NCBI RefSeq assembly: GCF_047495875.1
Contig: NC_092471.1
Location: 19,680,501 to 19,744,500, forward strand
Source of the DNA: Pithys albifrons albifrons
Lineage: Eukaryota > Chordata > Aves > Passeriformes > Thamnophilidae
DNA length: 64,000 nucleotides
Direction: 5' to 3'
The notes below the pieces were generated by a model. The model searched no databases. It was not told the DNA's origin and saw only the letters and a list, made by a program, of their open reading frames with translations. How positions within the stretch are numbered: position 1 is the first letter of the stretch; every line of letters begins with the position of its first letter. This document shows positions 49,440 to 62,536 of the stretch, piece after piece. A program made the position numbers and the translations under genes.

Positions 49440-50300
49440 AGTTGCTCTTTGAATCTTACCAAGCTTCAACTTCTAAAAGACTTTAAAACACTTGACATTT
49501 TATAAAAAAAAAAGTGAATTTGACAGCACCATGGCAGCAAGCAAAAGTGTTTATTTATTAAAAACTACACCTATTTTTTTTTTGCTTAGAACTTCCAACA
49601 AAATGATTTAAAGTAGAGAATTTTTTATTCAATTTTGCTGTGAAGAATGGAGAAGTGAATGCTGGTGTGGAATGTTAATGTAGGAATGTTAATATAGGGC
49701 TGTTACAGTTCTTTGCATCTGGAAACATGTTGTCTCATGCTGCTCCTTTCAAGGCTGTGCCTCCATCATCATAATGGCAATTACAAGCTCTGTAATAAAA
49801 CTGTAGCTGGGGGCTGTTTGAAATCATGTCCTGTCATCTCCTCTAAGGATTTTCTGCTTGCTCAGCAGAAGGCCAAGGATTGGGGTTTGTGCATTTCCAG
49901 CTCTGCTAAACACAGCCTGGAGCAAACACTGCAGGGCTGGGGGCAAGTGGGGTTGGTGAAAGTTGGGAAATTTGGGAATACCCATCCTGTGGGAGCATCA
50001 CTGTGTTACAGAACAGGAGTGTTGCTGAGGCTGGGAGAGGCTGCTGCGGGTGCTGGAGCCAAAACCTGTCCCAGCAGCTGAGCCAGAGCTGCTGGCCCAG
50101 GACTGAGGTTTTTCAGCTTCTCCACAGCCTTTGGACAGGCTCCTCCAGGGCCACTCACCCTCACAGTACAGGAGTATTTTCCTGTGTTGGGATGGAATTC
50201 CCCATGGTTTGGGTTGTGCCCACTGCCTTGTTGTGCCCGTGGGTGTTACAGGGCAGTTCTGTGTTCCAGAGGGAAGTGGTGGAGGAGCTCCCTGTGCTCC
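49440..50300. other. Intergenic sequence after ATP7A
   Basis: Non-coding. Another AATAAA occurs near 49793. No gene recognised. Confidence 0.55.
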
Positions 50301-50308
50301 CACCCTGG

Positions 50309-51487
50309 CCACAGCCTGACCACAGCCTGGACACAGCCAGGACACAGCCTGGCCATAGCCTGGACACAGCCTGGACACAGCCTGGACACAGCCTGGCCAT
50401 AGCCTGGCCATAGCCTGGGCACAGCCTGGACACAGCCTGGCCATAGCCTGGACACAGCCTGGCCATAACCTGGACACAGCCTGGACACAGCCTGGCCATA
50501 GCCTGGCCATAGCCTGGACACAGCCTGGCCATAGCCTGGCCATAGCCTGGACACAGCCTGGCCATAGCCTGGCCATAGCCTGGACACAGCCTGGACACAG
50601 CCTGGACACAGCCTGGCCATAGCCTGGACACAGCATGGCCATAGCCTGGACACAGCCTGGACACAGCCTGGACACAGCCTGGCCATAGCCTGGACACAGC
50701 CTGGACACAGCCTGGACACAGCCTGGACACAGCCTGGACACAGCCTGGGCACAGCCTGGACACAGCATGGCCATAGCCTGGACACAGCCTGGACACAACC
50801 TGGACACAACCTGGCCATAGCCTGGCCATAGCCTGGACACAGCCTGGCCATAGCCTGGACACAGCCTGGCCATAGCCTGGACACAGCCTGGACACAGCCT
50901 GGCTATAGCCTGGACACAGCGTGGCCATAGCCTGGACACAGCCTGGACACAGCCTGGCCATAGCCTGGGCATAGCCTGGGCATAGCCTGGACACAGCCTG
51001 GACACAGCCTGGACACAGCCTGGACACAACCTGGGCACAGCCTGGACACAACCTGGGCACAGCCTGGCTATAGCCTGGCCATAGCCTGGACACAGCCTGG
51101 ACACAGCCTGGACACAGCTGGACACAGCCTGGACACAGCCTGGCCATAGCCTGGACACAGCCTGGACACAGCCTGGCCATAGCCTGGCCATAGCCTGGAC
51201 ACAGCCTGGCCATAGCCTGGACACAGCCTGGACACAGCCTGGACACAACCTGGACACAACCTGGACACAGCCTGGCTATAGCCTGGCCATAGCCTGGCCA
51301 TAGCCTGGCCATAGCCTGGACACAGCCTGGACACAGCCTGGCTATAGCCTGGCCACAGCCTGGACACAGCCTGGACACAGCCTGGCCATAGCCTGGACAC
51401 AACCTGGACACAGCCTGGCCATAGCCTGGACACAGCCTGGACACAGCCTGGACACAGCCTGGCCATAGCCTGGGCACAGCCTGGCTC
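50309..51487 (-). repeat. 12-bp minisatellite, intergenic
   Basis: About 100 units of AGCCTGGACAC or AGCCTGGCCAT on plus. The unit is four codons, giving an artefactual minus-strand frame of 438 residues (AVSRLCPGY-type repeats). It lies about 1 kb downstream of the presumed ATP7A poly(A) site. Confidence 0.95.
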
Positions 51488-51489
51488 CC

Positions 51490-54265
51490 TGCCCAGGACA
51501 GTCCCTGGGGTCAAAAAGGAGCACAGACCTGCCCCAGCCCTGCCAGGATCCTGGCCAGTGTCTGCAGGAATGCTGAGCACTCCTCCCCTCCCAGCTGTGG
51601 TCCCTGCTCTGCTCTGAGGGGGTTATACCTTGTCAGGATAGAGGAAAGGGGAGAGGCCTGAACAGATATTACATTTTTGAGTTTTCTAGAAACAGCTTTC
51701 AAGCATTGTAACTAAATCAGTTTGAATGCTCCAGTACTCCTCTGAGCTGTTTTCTTATTTTTATTTAAAAAAACCCCAAAAATAAACAACCACAACCCTC
51801 CCATAATAAAAACCCCCTTCTGCTCTGTCCATTCCCCCATGCCCAAACAGATTGTCCATTTTAGTGGTGCCATTTTTACATGGCCAAAAAAAGAAATGCT
51901 GCTCACTGGCTCTGCTGTGTGTGGAAGAACAAGCCTTTCCCAGATGAAGAATTTTGCTTTTCATGAAGGCACAACCCTGTAATTTCTTCCTCTTGGAGTA
52001 TCTCTTTGGCACCACAAGAGGTGTGGAAACCTACAGTTTTAGCACTCATGTTTTGGAAGGTTCATGTTTCTTGCACAGAAATAGTCACCAAAACATTTGG
52101 GATTGTTTGATTTAGGCCTTGAGTTATTTTGGGTTAAGGGAGTGTGTGAGACTTCTTGTAAACTGGATGGTTCTGTTTTAGCTCTGACTGAATAAAAAAA
52201 AAAAACACAAAAATGAAATCAACAAAAATCAGCTAGAATTTTTTTTAACATATCTATCCAGCCAGAGTTGGAAGATTGTTTAGAGAAGTGGATCAAAAGC
52301 ATCTCTGCCTGCAGCCTTGGGATGGATACAATCCCTGCCATGACTGTGGTACCCTGAGGGGAAGCTGCAAAACCTCTGTGAGCAGAAAACTCCCCAGATT
52401 AACACATCTGCATCTTGAGGTTATCTCAGCTGAAGGTTCCATAGTTTCAGGGAAGATAAATCTGCAGGACCCTGATCTGGATTCATTGAAACATCTTATT
52501 TATACAACCTGTATTTTGTTGTTAAAACCAACCAACAAAAAAAAAAAAAACAAACTAAAACTCACATGTTCATTAAGTAGTGAGAAGACCCCAACACTGT
52601 GTCAAATGTTCTTAGGAACAAGGTGTGACACATAAATCTCTTTATTCACCTGGCCAAGATCTATCACCTGCAATTCAAGATTGATACAGAATCAGAAGTT
52701 ATTGGGATTCTCCTGGAATTTCATGGTGCCTCTCCTTCCCTGAAATCTAACAAGGCAATGATATTTCCAAAGTGAAAGCTTTGAGCTGTCCCAGAGTAAC
52801 CTGTTCCAAGCCCCTGATTTCAGTTTAATGTAGCTCATCCAGGTGTTCAGCACAGCAGCCTCGCCTGCCCCAGCTCCCTTGGGGGCAGGGGGCACTGGGG
52901 AGGGTGAGCAGAGCTCTGGCATTCCATGTCACTGCTTTGCTGGGGAAAAAGAGAAAGGTTCAATTATTTGGATCAAATACAGGTTCACTCTACACTGTAC
53001 CCAATCAGTGGAACAAACACCAGCTCCCAGGGCTCTGGTGGGAAATGCTGTCATAGATAATGGTGGGATTAATGTTCATTTAAAACTTATTTTCTTGGGC
53101 ACTACAGAAGCAGAGAGAAATGCTGTGATCCTGCAGCCTGCCACAGCCAGGAGCTCCATGGGTTAATCCTGGAGCCTCTGCAGCTCCTGCCTCAAACATC
53201 ACATTTCCAGGCTTGCCAGGATCCACTTTACCAGCACGAAGCTCCTGCACGGATGTTTTTAACCACTCCCTTCATGCTTTCATTTCAGTACAGCTGCATC
53301 ATCTCTTGAGCTGCTCTTTCATTTTCTTTTTCCTTTTTTAAGTAACATTTTTAGAGCACATCTCTGCAGAACAGACTGACAAGCCCTTAAGGTCAGGCTC
53401 TGATTCCAAATTCAGCCTCTGCCTTGATCCCAGAGCCTCTGGCAATGTTATGGGGGTTTTTTTTTCCTTCCAGTCGACTGGATAATTTAAGTAGTAGCTG
53501 TGACTTTGTATCATGTCTGCTCAGTCATGAAGGAAAACTGCTGATGGGGTTGTTTGTATTCCATTAAACACATCTCTGAAATAGGCTTTTTAAGAAGAGT
53601 TGCAGAGCTGTACACACACCACACACTCAGATGCAGGAGAAAGACACACAGAGTAGGATCCTTCAGCATTTCTGGTTGAACTCCTCATTCTGTTTAATCC
53701 TTGGACAGCCCTGAAGCCCTTTGTGTCTGCAGATGGTGGAAATGGGGGGCTGTGCTGGTTCTGGGCAGGTGAGGGGAGCAGCTTTTCCCACAATCCCAGA
53801 CAGGCTGCTCCAACTCCTTATCCCAAGATCATTAAAAGGAAGAGCAGTGAAGGGCTACAAACCCAGACAAAGCTGTGAGAACACATGGGATTTGCATTCA
53901 CATAATCTCCAGAACAGCAGTCAGTTTGGGGGTATAAATCTGAATGGTTTTGCCTAATTTGTCTTTAAATTCCAAAGCTCCCACCTGGCACTGCTCACAG
54001 TGCTGACATTCATCCATGGAGGCAGAAAACTCCAGTGCTTATTTAGGATTAAAAGCTGAAAGTTAACCTTAAACCCAAAAGCTAACCTTTAAACCCAAAG
54101 TTTAAAGTAAGCACAAGTAAAGAAATATTTAATCATAATGAAGTGGATTAAGTAACTTGAAATAGGGGAAGTGCAGAGAAAGAGCATCTGGAAGAATGTT
54201 GGGGAGGGATTTGGGGGAGCAGAAAAAAACCTTCCCTTGCACTTTGAGGCATTGTGAAACCACCA
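51490..54265. other. Intergenic unique sequence
   Basis: Several A-runs and short frames; no coding signature, RNA gene or repeat copy recognised. Confidence 0.55.
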
Positions 54266-54269
54266 TAGA

Positions 54270-54625
54270 ATTATAGAATCACAGAATGGATTGGGTTGGA
54301 AAAGCCCTCCGAGATCAGCAAGTCCAACCCTTGATCCAACCCCACTGTGATCACCAGCCCAGGGCACTCTGTGCCCTGGGCTGGTGATCACAGTGGGGTT
54401 GGATCAAGACATGGTGGATTCTCACTCAGTGCCACATCCATAGAATGACAGAATCCTAGAATGGATTGGGTTGGAAAAGCCCTCCGAGATCATCAAGTCC
54501 AACCCTTGGTCCAACTCCAGTCCCTTCACCAGATCATGGCACTCAGTGCCACGGCCAAGCTCAGCTGAAAAACCTCCAGGGATGGTGAATCCACCCCCTC
54601 TCTGGGCAGCCCATTCCAATGCTTG
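54270..54625 (-). mobile_element. CR1 pieces with palindrome
   Basis: Antisense CR1 start, then a hairpin centred on CCAGGGCACTCTGTGCCCTGG (arms 54333-54412), then another antisense CR1 start (GGATTGGGTTGGAAAAGCCC) ending at GCAGCCCATTCCAATGC. The same composite structure as at 3490-3700 and 32790-33170. Confidence 0.88.
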
Positions 54626-54629
54626 ATTA

Positions 54630-57455
54630 ATGCCATGAAATATTGGTGGAGCATTCAAGTTTCCCAGTCATTGGCCACCTTCCCTTGGAGGGAAATTCTT
54701 AAAAACTCCAGAAATGACATCCCTTCAGAAATTCCTGAGTCCCAGGGTTGCTGTGCCAGTGCTGGAGCTCCATCCAGTGGGAGCAGCAGGGGCAGGGCCC
54801 CAAACCCCTCCCCGTGTTCACTGAAGGCACAGCTCAATGGCAGATCCACTGCAGGGTCTGACTGGGGATTTGGCCTTTCAGCAGCTGGGGATTAGTGTTA
54901 GATTAGTTGGTTACCCGTTTTTAGTGGGCACTACTGAAGGGCTAAAGCAAAGGACAGGAGCTGATGCATTAGAATAAATAATTGTGCAGCTGAGACTGAT
55001 GAGGGGAGTGTGACAGTTACACTGAATACCAAAATACATGCCCCAAATAGCCTCAGCTTTGATTATTCAAGAAAATCTCTATTACAAATCAATTCAAGAG
55101 GTCATAATTATTTTTTAAAATCTTTTCTTTTAAACTGTGCTATTAAATCCCCATAGTGAAATATGAGATATGTTTGTAAAAGCCTTTTAAAATAACTGGT
55201 CTTGCTCCAGACTCCTTCAGGGGTACTCTGTTTCCAGAATCTGGGCTGAGAGCAAGCATTTAGGGGAAAAAAGCTATTTCTCAGCCTCCCTCACAAACTA
55301 CCTCCATCTCTCTCTCTCTCAAGAATGTTCCTACCTTTCCTCCAAGACTCCTGTGCTTGAAAATGACACTCCTGCAACAAAAGGGCCAGCTCAGCCCTTG
55401 TGCTGCACCCTGCCTTTCAGAGGAACTCAGGCTGCAGTGGCTGGTTGTGACAGCAGGAGGGTTTGTGGCCCAGGTCACAGGGCACAGATGGACATTGCTG
55501 CTCTCCAAACCACAGCCCTCCAGTCAGTCTCACAGAAACCCCACTGCATCACAGCCTGCTGTGTCTAAACTTGCCCCAACCCCTTCCTTCTGGCTCAACA
55601 GTGGGCAGGAGCCTGCAGGTGAGGGCTCTGCCAGGCTAAAGTACAGCTGCTGCTTCCTATTCCCAGGAATGGCTTCCCAGGATGGGCACAGGTCTAACCC
55701 CAGACCCCTGGGTTTTTCATTACCAGCCCTTTGCCCTCCTGGTTAATTTAAAAGTACAGAGTTTGAACTGTTTGCATGGGCCTTTTTCTTTAAATATTTG
55801 CAGTATATTCTAAATATTTCACAAGAGGAGGGAAGGACAGAGAGGTGACTCAAGCATGGAAATGAGCTTTGAGTCTCGAACACGTGTCTGTGTTACTTCC
55901 CCCTTTCTCTGTAACTTCACAAATTCAGGTGCTTTGGCCATATCCCATCTGAAGTTTTGTTCTGCCACTGCAAGTTCTCATGTGACATCCTCCCCACTCC
56001 CCTACCTCATGCTTTTCACAAAATAAAAAATGGAGAAAACCCAAGCAAGGATAAAACCAGGGTACATCTTACGAACAATGGCTGCAGTTCTGCCAGAACA
56101 ATGATCTTTATAAATGCACCAAGATTACTACAGACTTCTTATCCAATACTCTCCTAACCTGTTAGGTGGATATATTTGTAGTGGAGTTAGTCCTATTGAG
56201 CATTCTTGGTAATTTTTATTTATATACTTTTACTTATGGCTTGTTTAACCCTTAGTCCTGAATGCCTTCATGGACCTGGGGACTCCCAAGTGTCCCTCTG
56301 TCCCTCTCCTCAGTCAGCTGTGGCACTGGGCTGTCCCACACTGCTCTGGGTACTGGGGTCACTGTGTCCCTGCCACACCCCCTGGCATTTCTGCTCCATG
56401 CTTTTTTATCCCTAGGAGGTGACATTCAAGCTTTTTAAAATGAAGCCTTGTACTAATGAATGAATCCATTTCCCAGGGAAAGCACCAGGTGCTGTAAGTA
56501 CTGGGTTGTGGACTGCAGCTTGGAAGAGCTTTCCTTTCTGAGTCAGCATCAAGGAATGTAACCTTTGCCTTTGCAGAAAACAGCACAAAGCAGAACAGGC
56601 AGAAGGAAATGAATTAATTTCCAATCAGTTAAATAGTCACAGCTCCCATGGATCTGGAGAACCCCTTCCTTACCTCCTCACCTGGAGTCCCTTAAGGTGA
56701 GTGTGTGTTCACTTGTGCCCCTGGCTGGGCAGAGGCAGCTCTGGGCAGCCTGTCTGTGTGCAGGTGATCCCCCCTCCCAGCTCTGCTGCTGAGCAAACCC
56801 TGAGAGGGGATCCCAACTGGAGTGCTCCCAGGTGCTGGGAAGGCTGGATCCAGGGACAGTGTAGGGTTTGACTCTTGGGCCTTGGTGAAGGCTGTAACAG
56901 CATTCCCACCTCCAGATATCCCTGCCTGTGGGTGATGCTGCGAGCACTATCCAGGTGCTCTGGATTACAAGGACACACCTGGTCCTTGGAAGGTGGATTG
57001 CAAAGTCAGGGCTGGTTTGCTACATGGCAGGAGGGCCCACTGGGTACACCCCAGCCTTACCCTGCAGTCAGGATTGAGACCATTACAGGACCTCATTTAA
57101 TCTGAACCCTGAATGTCTGATTTGTAGCAACAGATGATAAACTAGGGTGACACACACTGACAAACTAAAGTGATCTTTCCTTGTCTCCTCCATTCACATC
57201 ACCCGTCAGTTTGTTCTCAGTTGTGTATTTGTGTTTATTGCTGTTGGGATTAGCACATCTCTTGGGTAAACTGACATCTCTGCCATGTCAGGGAAGCCCA
57301 GGCAGGCTGTTCCAAGCCTTCTGACAGGTCTTGCAGCAGGAGCCCCCCACCCTTCTGCCCCCAAGCCATGCAGGCAGGGTGTCTTCACCCATCTGTGAGC
57401 CATGCATTAGTCTGGCTCTCTGTGTATCTTCATATTTAATTTCTTGTCAGTGCAG
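54630..57455. other. Intergenic unique sequence
   Basis: No gene, RNA or repeat family recognised. Contains a (CT)n run near 55305. Confidence 0.55.
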
Positions 57456-57464
57456 ATTGTTTGA

Positions 57465-58030
57465 ATCACAGAATCGTTTAAATTGGAAAAGCCCTCTGAG
57501 ATCAGAGCCCACCCTGTGCCCGATGCCCACCTTGGCAAAGCCCTCCCAGCCCATGGAGCCCACCCTGTGCCCGATGCCCACCTTGGCAAAGCCCTCCCAG
57601 CCCATGGAGCCCACCCTGTGCCCGATGCCCACCTTGTCCCCCAGCCCACCGCACTGAGTGCCACAGCCAGTCCTGCCTTGGGCACCTCCAGGGATGGGCA
57701 CTCCAAACCTCCCTGGGCAGCCCCTGTCAGTGCCTGCCCACCATTTCTAGGCAGAAATTCCTCCTGCTGTGCCACCTGCTCCTGCCCTGGCCCAGCCTGA
57801 GGCTGTTCCCTCTCCTCCTGTCCCTGTTCCTGGAGCAGAGCCCGACTCCCTGTCCCAGCTTCCCCCTCCTGGCAGGGATTGCAGAGCCAGAAGCTCCCCC
57901 CTGAGCCTCCTTTTCTCCAGCTGAGCCCCCCCAGCTCCCTCAGCCACTCCTCACAGGACTGACTCTCCAGACCCTTCCCCAGCTCCATTGCCCTTCTCCA
58001 GCCCCTGCAGTGAGGGGCCCAGAACTGGAC
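57465..58030 (-). mobile_element. Older CR1 copy with internal 51-bp tandem triplication
   Basis: Antisense CR1 of a diverged subfamily (TTAAATTGGAAAAGCCCTC ... CTTCTCCAGCCCCTGCAG). A 51-bp piece containing CACCCTGTGCCCGATGCCCA is repeated three times at about 57506-57640. Confidence 0.8.
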
Positions 58031-58456
58031 ACAGCACCCATCCTGCCTGCACTTTGCTTACCTTTGGGGGGGCTGTCCCTCTGCATTTGGCCTCACTGGC
58101 AGCAGAGAACTGACTTTGTCAGGCACTCAGCTCACCATTTTCTGAGGCCTGCCTGTACATTCCGTGAGCGTGGCAGAAAAATAACCCTGTCAGCAAACAG
58201 AAAGGCCTATCCTATGGAAAAAAGACAAAGGACCATGAGCTGCTTTTTCCCCCCAGTCCAGTCCATTGTCCTGTGCTATTGTCACCCTGTGCACTGTGTT
58301 GGAGGCTGCACTTATGTTGAGGCAGGTGCTTTTTTGACAGCACCCACAAACCTACTGCTGCCAGGGTGTGGAGTGACAGGACACCAGGGAATGGCTTTGA
58401 GCTGACAAGGGACAGGGTTAGTGCTGCATTGAGCTCTGGGGTCCCAGCACAACAAG

Positions 58457-59160
58457 GGTCATAGAATCATAGAATAGACTCATAGAATGGATTGGGTTGG
58501 AAAAGACCTCTGAGATCATCAAGTCCAACCCCCCTGGTCCAACTCCAGTCCCTTCACCAGATCATGGCACTCAGTGCCACATCCAATCTCAGTTTAAAAC
58601 CTCCAGGGATGGGGAATCCACCCCCTCTCTGGGCAGCCCATTCCAATGCCTGAGCACTCTCTCTGCAAAGAATTTCTTTCTGCTCTCCAACTTCAATTTC
58701 CCCTGGCAGAGCTTGAGCCCATCGTGCCCCCTTGTCCTATTGCTGAGTGCCTGGGAGAAGAGACCAACCCCCACCTGGCCAGAACTTCCCTTCAGGGAGT
58801 TCCAGACAGTGCTGAGGTCACCTCTGAGCCTCCTCTTCTCCAGCCTGAACACCCCCAGCTCCCTCAGCCTCTCCCCACAGGGCTTGTGCTCCAGTCCCTT
58901 CTCCAGCCTCGTTGCTCTTCTCAGTTGGGTTGGAAGAGACCTCTGAGATCATCAACCCTTGATCCAACCCCACTGTGATCACCAGCCCAGGGCACAGAGT
59001 TGGATCAAGACATGTTGGATTCTCTGTCCCTGGAGGTGTTTCAGAGGACACTCAGTGCCACATCCAGTCCCTTCTCCAGCCTCGTTGCTCTTCTCTGGCC
59101 CCGCTCCAGCCCCTCAATCTCTTTCCTGACCTGAGGGGCCCAGAACTGAACACAACACTC
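58457..59160 (-). mobile_element. CR1, two adjoining antisense pieces
   Basis: A nearly complete 3' block (58457-58925), then a short second start with half of the palindrome (CCAGCCCAGGGCACAGAG at about 58983) and a further CR1 piece up to GAACACAACACTCGAGG. Confidence 0.88.
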
Positions 59161-59628
59161 GAGGGTCAGCAAGGATCTGCTGGAGCAAGTGCAGAGGAGG
59201 CACCAGGCTGGTCAGAGGATGGAGCAGCTCTGCTGGGGGGGAAGGCTGGGAGAGCTGGGATTGTTTGCCAAGGAAAAGAGAAGCTTTGGGGTGACCTGAT
59301 TGTGCCCTTTCCAATACCTGAAGGGAGCCCAGAGGAAACATGGAGAGGGACCATCTGCAAGGGTCTGGAGTGACAGGACAAGGGGCAATGTCTCTACACT
59401 GACAGAGTAGGTTTGGATGGTGTAGTGGGAAAAAACTATTCCCTGTGAGGGTGGGAGGCCCTGGCACAGGTTGCCCAGAGAAGCTGTGGCTGCCCCATCC
59501 CTGAAAGTGTCCAAGGCCAGGTTGGACAGGGCTTGAAGCACCCTGGGCTGGTGGGAGGTGTCCCTGTCCATGGCAGAGGAGGCACTGGGTGGGCTTTCCA
59601 ATCCAAACCATTCTGAGATTCTATACAA
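59160..59628 (+). mobile_element. CR1 of the second subfamily
   Basis: Sense: GGATCTGCTGGAGCAAGTGC, GAGGGTGGGAGGCCCTGGC, CAGGTTGGACAGGGCTTGAA, end CATTCTGAGATTCTATAC. Confidence 0.85.
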
Positions 59629-59859
59629 CCATACTGCTGGAAAGTGTATCCCTTCAAGCAGCTGTTTTATTCCCCAGTTGTCTTTAAAAGTATTTATGTA
59701 AGTGACTTAAGGACGTCCTGGGTTTGGTCCGTCCTTTAATGGCGATGCTTGGCTTGCTCCATGCCTGTGGCTCAAACAGAGGGGCCTGAAGGATTCTGCC
59801 ATCGACCCCTTCTCTGCCACACTGCGGTGGAATTCACGCTCAGATCACCGCACAGCGGC

Positions 59860-60590
59860 GGGGCCGGGGCTCCGGCCCGCACATCCCTGCCCGGCCCCCA
59901 CAAGCCTGCACAGCCCTGCACGGCCCGCATGGCACCGCAGAGGCCCCAAACAACCCCCACAGGCCCGCAGGGCCCACACAGCCCCTATAGCCCCCCAGAG
60001 CCCCTCACAGCCCCCATAGCCCCCCCCCCCCCCCCTCCAGCCCTGCACGGCCCCCACAGCTCCCACAAGCCTGCAAGGCAGTGCACAGGCACCACACAGG
60101 CCTGCACATCGCCGAACGGCCCCCACAGGCCTTACAGCCCCGCACAGCCCCTACAGGTCCCGAACAGCCCACACAAGGCCGCACACCCCCTATAGCCCCG
60201 CACAGCCCTCACAGCCCACACGGCCCAGCACGGCCCCCACAGCCCCGGACGGCCCCGCATAGTCCCCTCATAGGCCCCACACAGGACCCAGAAGTCCCAC
60301 AAGGCCTCCACAGCCCTGCACAGCCCCATATACCCCCCATAAGCTCGCACAGGCCCCCACAGCTCCGCAAGGCCTACGCAGCCCCACACAGCCCCTACAG
60401 CCCCGCAGAGACCCCACAGTCCGCACGGCTCCCACTGCCCCGCACAGCCCCCAAAAGCCCCCACGGCCCCACACATCTCTCAGAAGCCCCCACAGCCCCG
60501 CACAGCCCCCAGGAGCCCGCACGGACCCTACAGGCCCACACAGCCCCTATGGCCCCACACAGGTCTCACAGCCCCACACGGCCCTGCGGG
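59860..60590 (+). repeat. C-rich minisatellite (CCCCACAGCCCCGCACAG)n upstream of PGK1
   Basis: Loose tandem units of 9-18 bp built from CCCCACAGC, CCCGCACAG and CCCCTATAG, with a run of about 17 C at 60021-60037. Ends at the PGK1 CpG island. The open frames here are not supported as genes. Confidence 0.92.
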
Positions 60591-60594
60591 CGCG

Positions 60595-60834
60595 GCCGCT
60601 CCGTGCGGGACGTGACCGGGCCCGACGCCGTAGCCACGCCCCGTGGGCGGGGTCGGTTGCTGACGGACAGGCGGATCCACCAATCCCGACGCGAAACGGG
60701 CGGTGCGGACCAATCGGTGTTGGGCGGGGCGGGGCGAGGCGGGTGCGCGGCGGCGGCGCGGGCGGCGCTGCGGCAGAACGCGAAGGGAGCGGAGCGGAGC
60801 GGGTCGGGAGGAGCGGATCGGGTCTGCAGCAATC
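60595..60834 (+). promoter_or_regulatory. PGK1: PGK1 CpG-island promoter
   Basis: Dense CpG with GC boxes (GGGCGGGG near 60650 and 60723), two forward CCAAT boxes (ACCAATCCC near 60679, ACCAATCGG near 60709) and GACGTGAC at 60609-60616. The last contains ACGTG, the hypoxia-response core present in the mammalian PGK1 promoter. Function is inferred from these motifs. No TATA box seen. Confidence 0.7.
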
Positions 60835-60899
60835 ATGTCTCTCTCCAACAAGCTCACCCTGGACAAGGTGGATGTGAAGGGCAAGCGAGTCGTCATGAG
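60835..60899 (+). CDS. PGK1: PGK1 exon 1, partial gene (phosphoglycerate kinase 1)
   Basis: PGK1 makes ATP from 1,3-bisphosphoglycerate in cytosolic glycolysis. This exon encodes MSLSNKLTLDKVDVKGKRVV and M, then AG|GTGAGG, with the Arg codon split. It matches vertebrate PGK1 exon 1 with one conservative change (Leu to Val after DK). Exon 2 (the VDFNVP segment) is not found up to 64000, so intron 1 exceeds 3.1 kb and the rest of the gene lies outside the window. The position after ATP7A fits the mammalian gene order. Confidence 0.95.
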
Positions 60900-61300
60900 G
60901 TGAGGCGTTGCGAGGGGAACGTGCCGCTCCTGAGGGCCGCCCTCCCGTATGCTGCGCGCTGGGGCAGGGAGGGCGTCCCCGGGCAGCACCGCCGTGCGGG
61001 GAGATCTGTGGGGTTTGGGTGGGTTTTTGTCCCTCGTCGCCTGTTGCAGAGGCTCCTCCGCTCAGGGTGTGTGTCCCGGCCCGGCTGTGCCGCCCTGGGC
61101 CGCTCTGCCTCACGTGTGTCAGCCACAGGCTGCCTGAGGGCGCATCCGGCCGCACCGCCGTGCTATAACTACCCCCAAAAAAGCTTATTTCCCAGCTTTT
61201 TTCCTTACTCCAAATTCATAAAGCATTGCAATAAAAAAATGAAGCTATGGCTCCGTCCAACTACCCAAATACCGGCAATAATTCAGCTTTTTGCAGCACG
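60900..61300. other. PGK1 intron 1, start (CpG-rich)
   Basis: The CpG island continues to about 61160, then AT-rich sequence. No exon seen. Confidence 0.7.
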
Positions 61301-61309
61301 ATTCGTATC

Positions 61310-61482
61310 ACTGAATCACCGAATGGCCTGGGTTGGAAGGGGCCTTAAAGCTCATCTCTTTCCACCTTCTGTGGCTTGCAAGGGACCTTAAAACTCACCT
61401 GGTGCTATCCCCTTGCCATGGGCAGGGACACCTTCCCCTGTCCCAGGCCTTGGACACTCCCAGGCTTGGGGCATCATCGCAG
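61310..61482 (-). mobile_element. CR1 fragment in PGK1 intron 1
   Basis: Antisense CR1 of the second subfamily (GAATGGCCTGGGTTGGAAGG ... CATGGGCAGGGACACCTTCC). Internally rearranged. Confidence 0.75.
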
Positions 61483-61489
61483 GTACTCA

Positions 61490-62530
61490 GCGCATCCTGC
61501 TCTAAAACCCTAAAATAGGAATTCATAGTTTATTTATAAAGCATCAAAGCCTGAAAGTCTAATGCTGGAATTGCTGCCAAATCCTGGTAGATAAAGGCAC
61601 CAAGTTACATCGTGATCAATCCTGCTCGGAATACTCTTGTTATGGGATAGTTTGGTCAAGGTCACTGTGATGTGGCGACTTCGTATCTGTTAATTACTCT
61701 GTGAGTAGGCAGGGATAGCAAAAGTAAAACTTCTTTTTCCTGTAGTCTGTCAGGCAACTTTCTCTTTTTATCTTGTCTTTGTAACCTTATTTTGAAGTAG
61801 TTTCGTAGGAATTTGATTACCAGAAACCAGCCCCTGTAGGGAGTACTGAAGAAGCTCGCTCAGGATTTCCATGAGCTTCCTAAATCTGGTACAAAAAGAG
61901 ATTTTTCTGTCTCTGTAACGATTTTTTTTCATCTGACTGTTTTTTTCCTTTTCTGAGTCATATTCCAGAGAGCAGCCGTGCCCTGGCAGAGGATGGGTTG
62001 GGTTTGCCCGCTTGAAATCTGAGATAATTAATGTCCAAATCTACCTTTGCAGTTCTGCGAGGGGCTACTCAAACCCAGCAGGTGATCTGCCAGGCTTTGT
62101 GTTTCCTGCCTGCATCTCGTCCCACTGAAACGAGTCACCACGTGCTCTCAGTAGTACTAAAATCGACACTTCTTTTTCTGTTAATCACCATTTTGGCACA
62201 CTCACACCCCGCTGAGCTTCCGGCCCTACAGCCGGAGCTTCAGGAGGAGTTGGGAATGGGAGGAGATTTCAGGGAACTCAGATTTCAGTTGTCTGCGGTG
62301 GGGAAGAAGGCTGAGCTGGGTCTTTCCTTTGTAGTTCTGATGGCTCTGTAAAGCAAACTGTTCTTTTATTCTCGTTTAGGATAATGACACGATAATGGTG
62401 CCTTTCTTTGCCCTTTCTAGAATCAGCCCGCTGTGCTCTGGGGCTGCCAGTTCGATTCCTTTCTGCTCAGCTCCTCCTGTTTTGCTGGCAGCTTTTCTCC
62501 GCCTTGCCATTTGTTTCACGTGCTGAGTGG
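61490..62530. other. PGK1 intron 1, unique sequence
   Basis: No exon or repeat recognised. Confidence 0.6.
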
Positions 62531-62536
62531 GCTGCA

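Noticed and set aside
50161..51477. 438-residue minus-strand frame
   Set aside because: Pure product of a 12-bp repeat with no start context or known domain.
49440..59860. Search for a further gene between ATP7A and PGK1
   Set aside because: Frames are short or fall in CR1/minisatellite sequence; none resembles a known protein.
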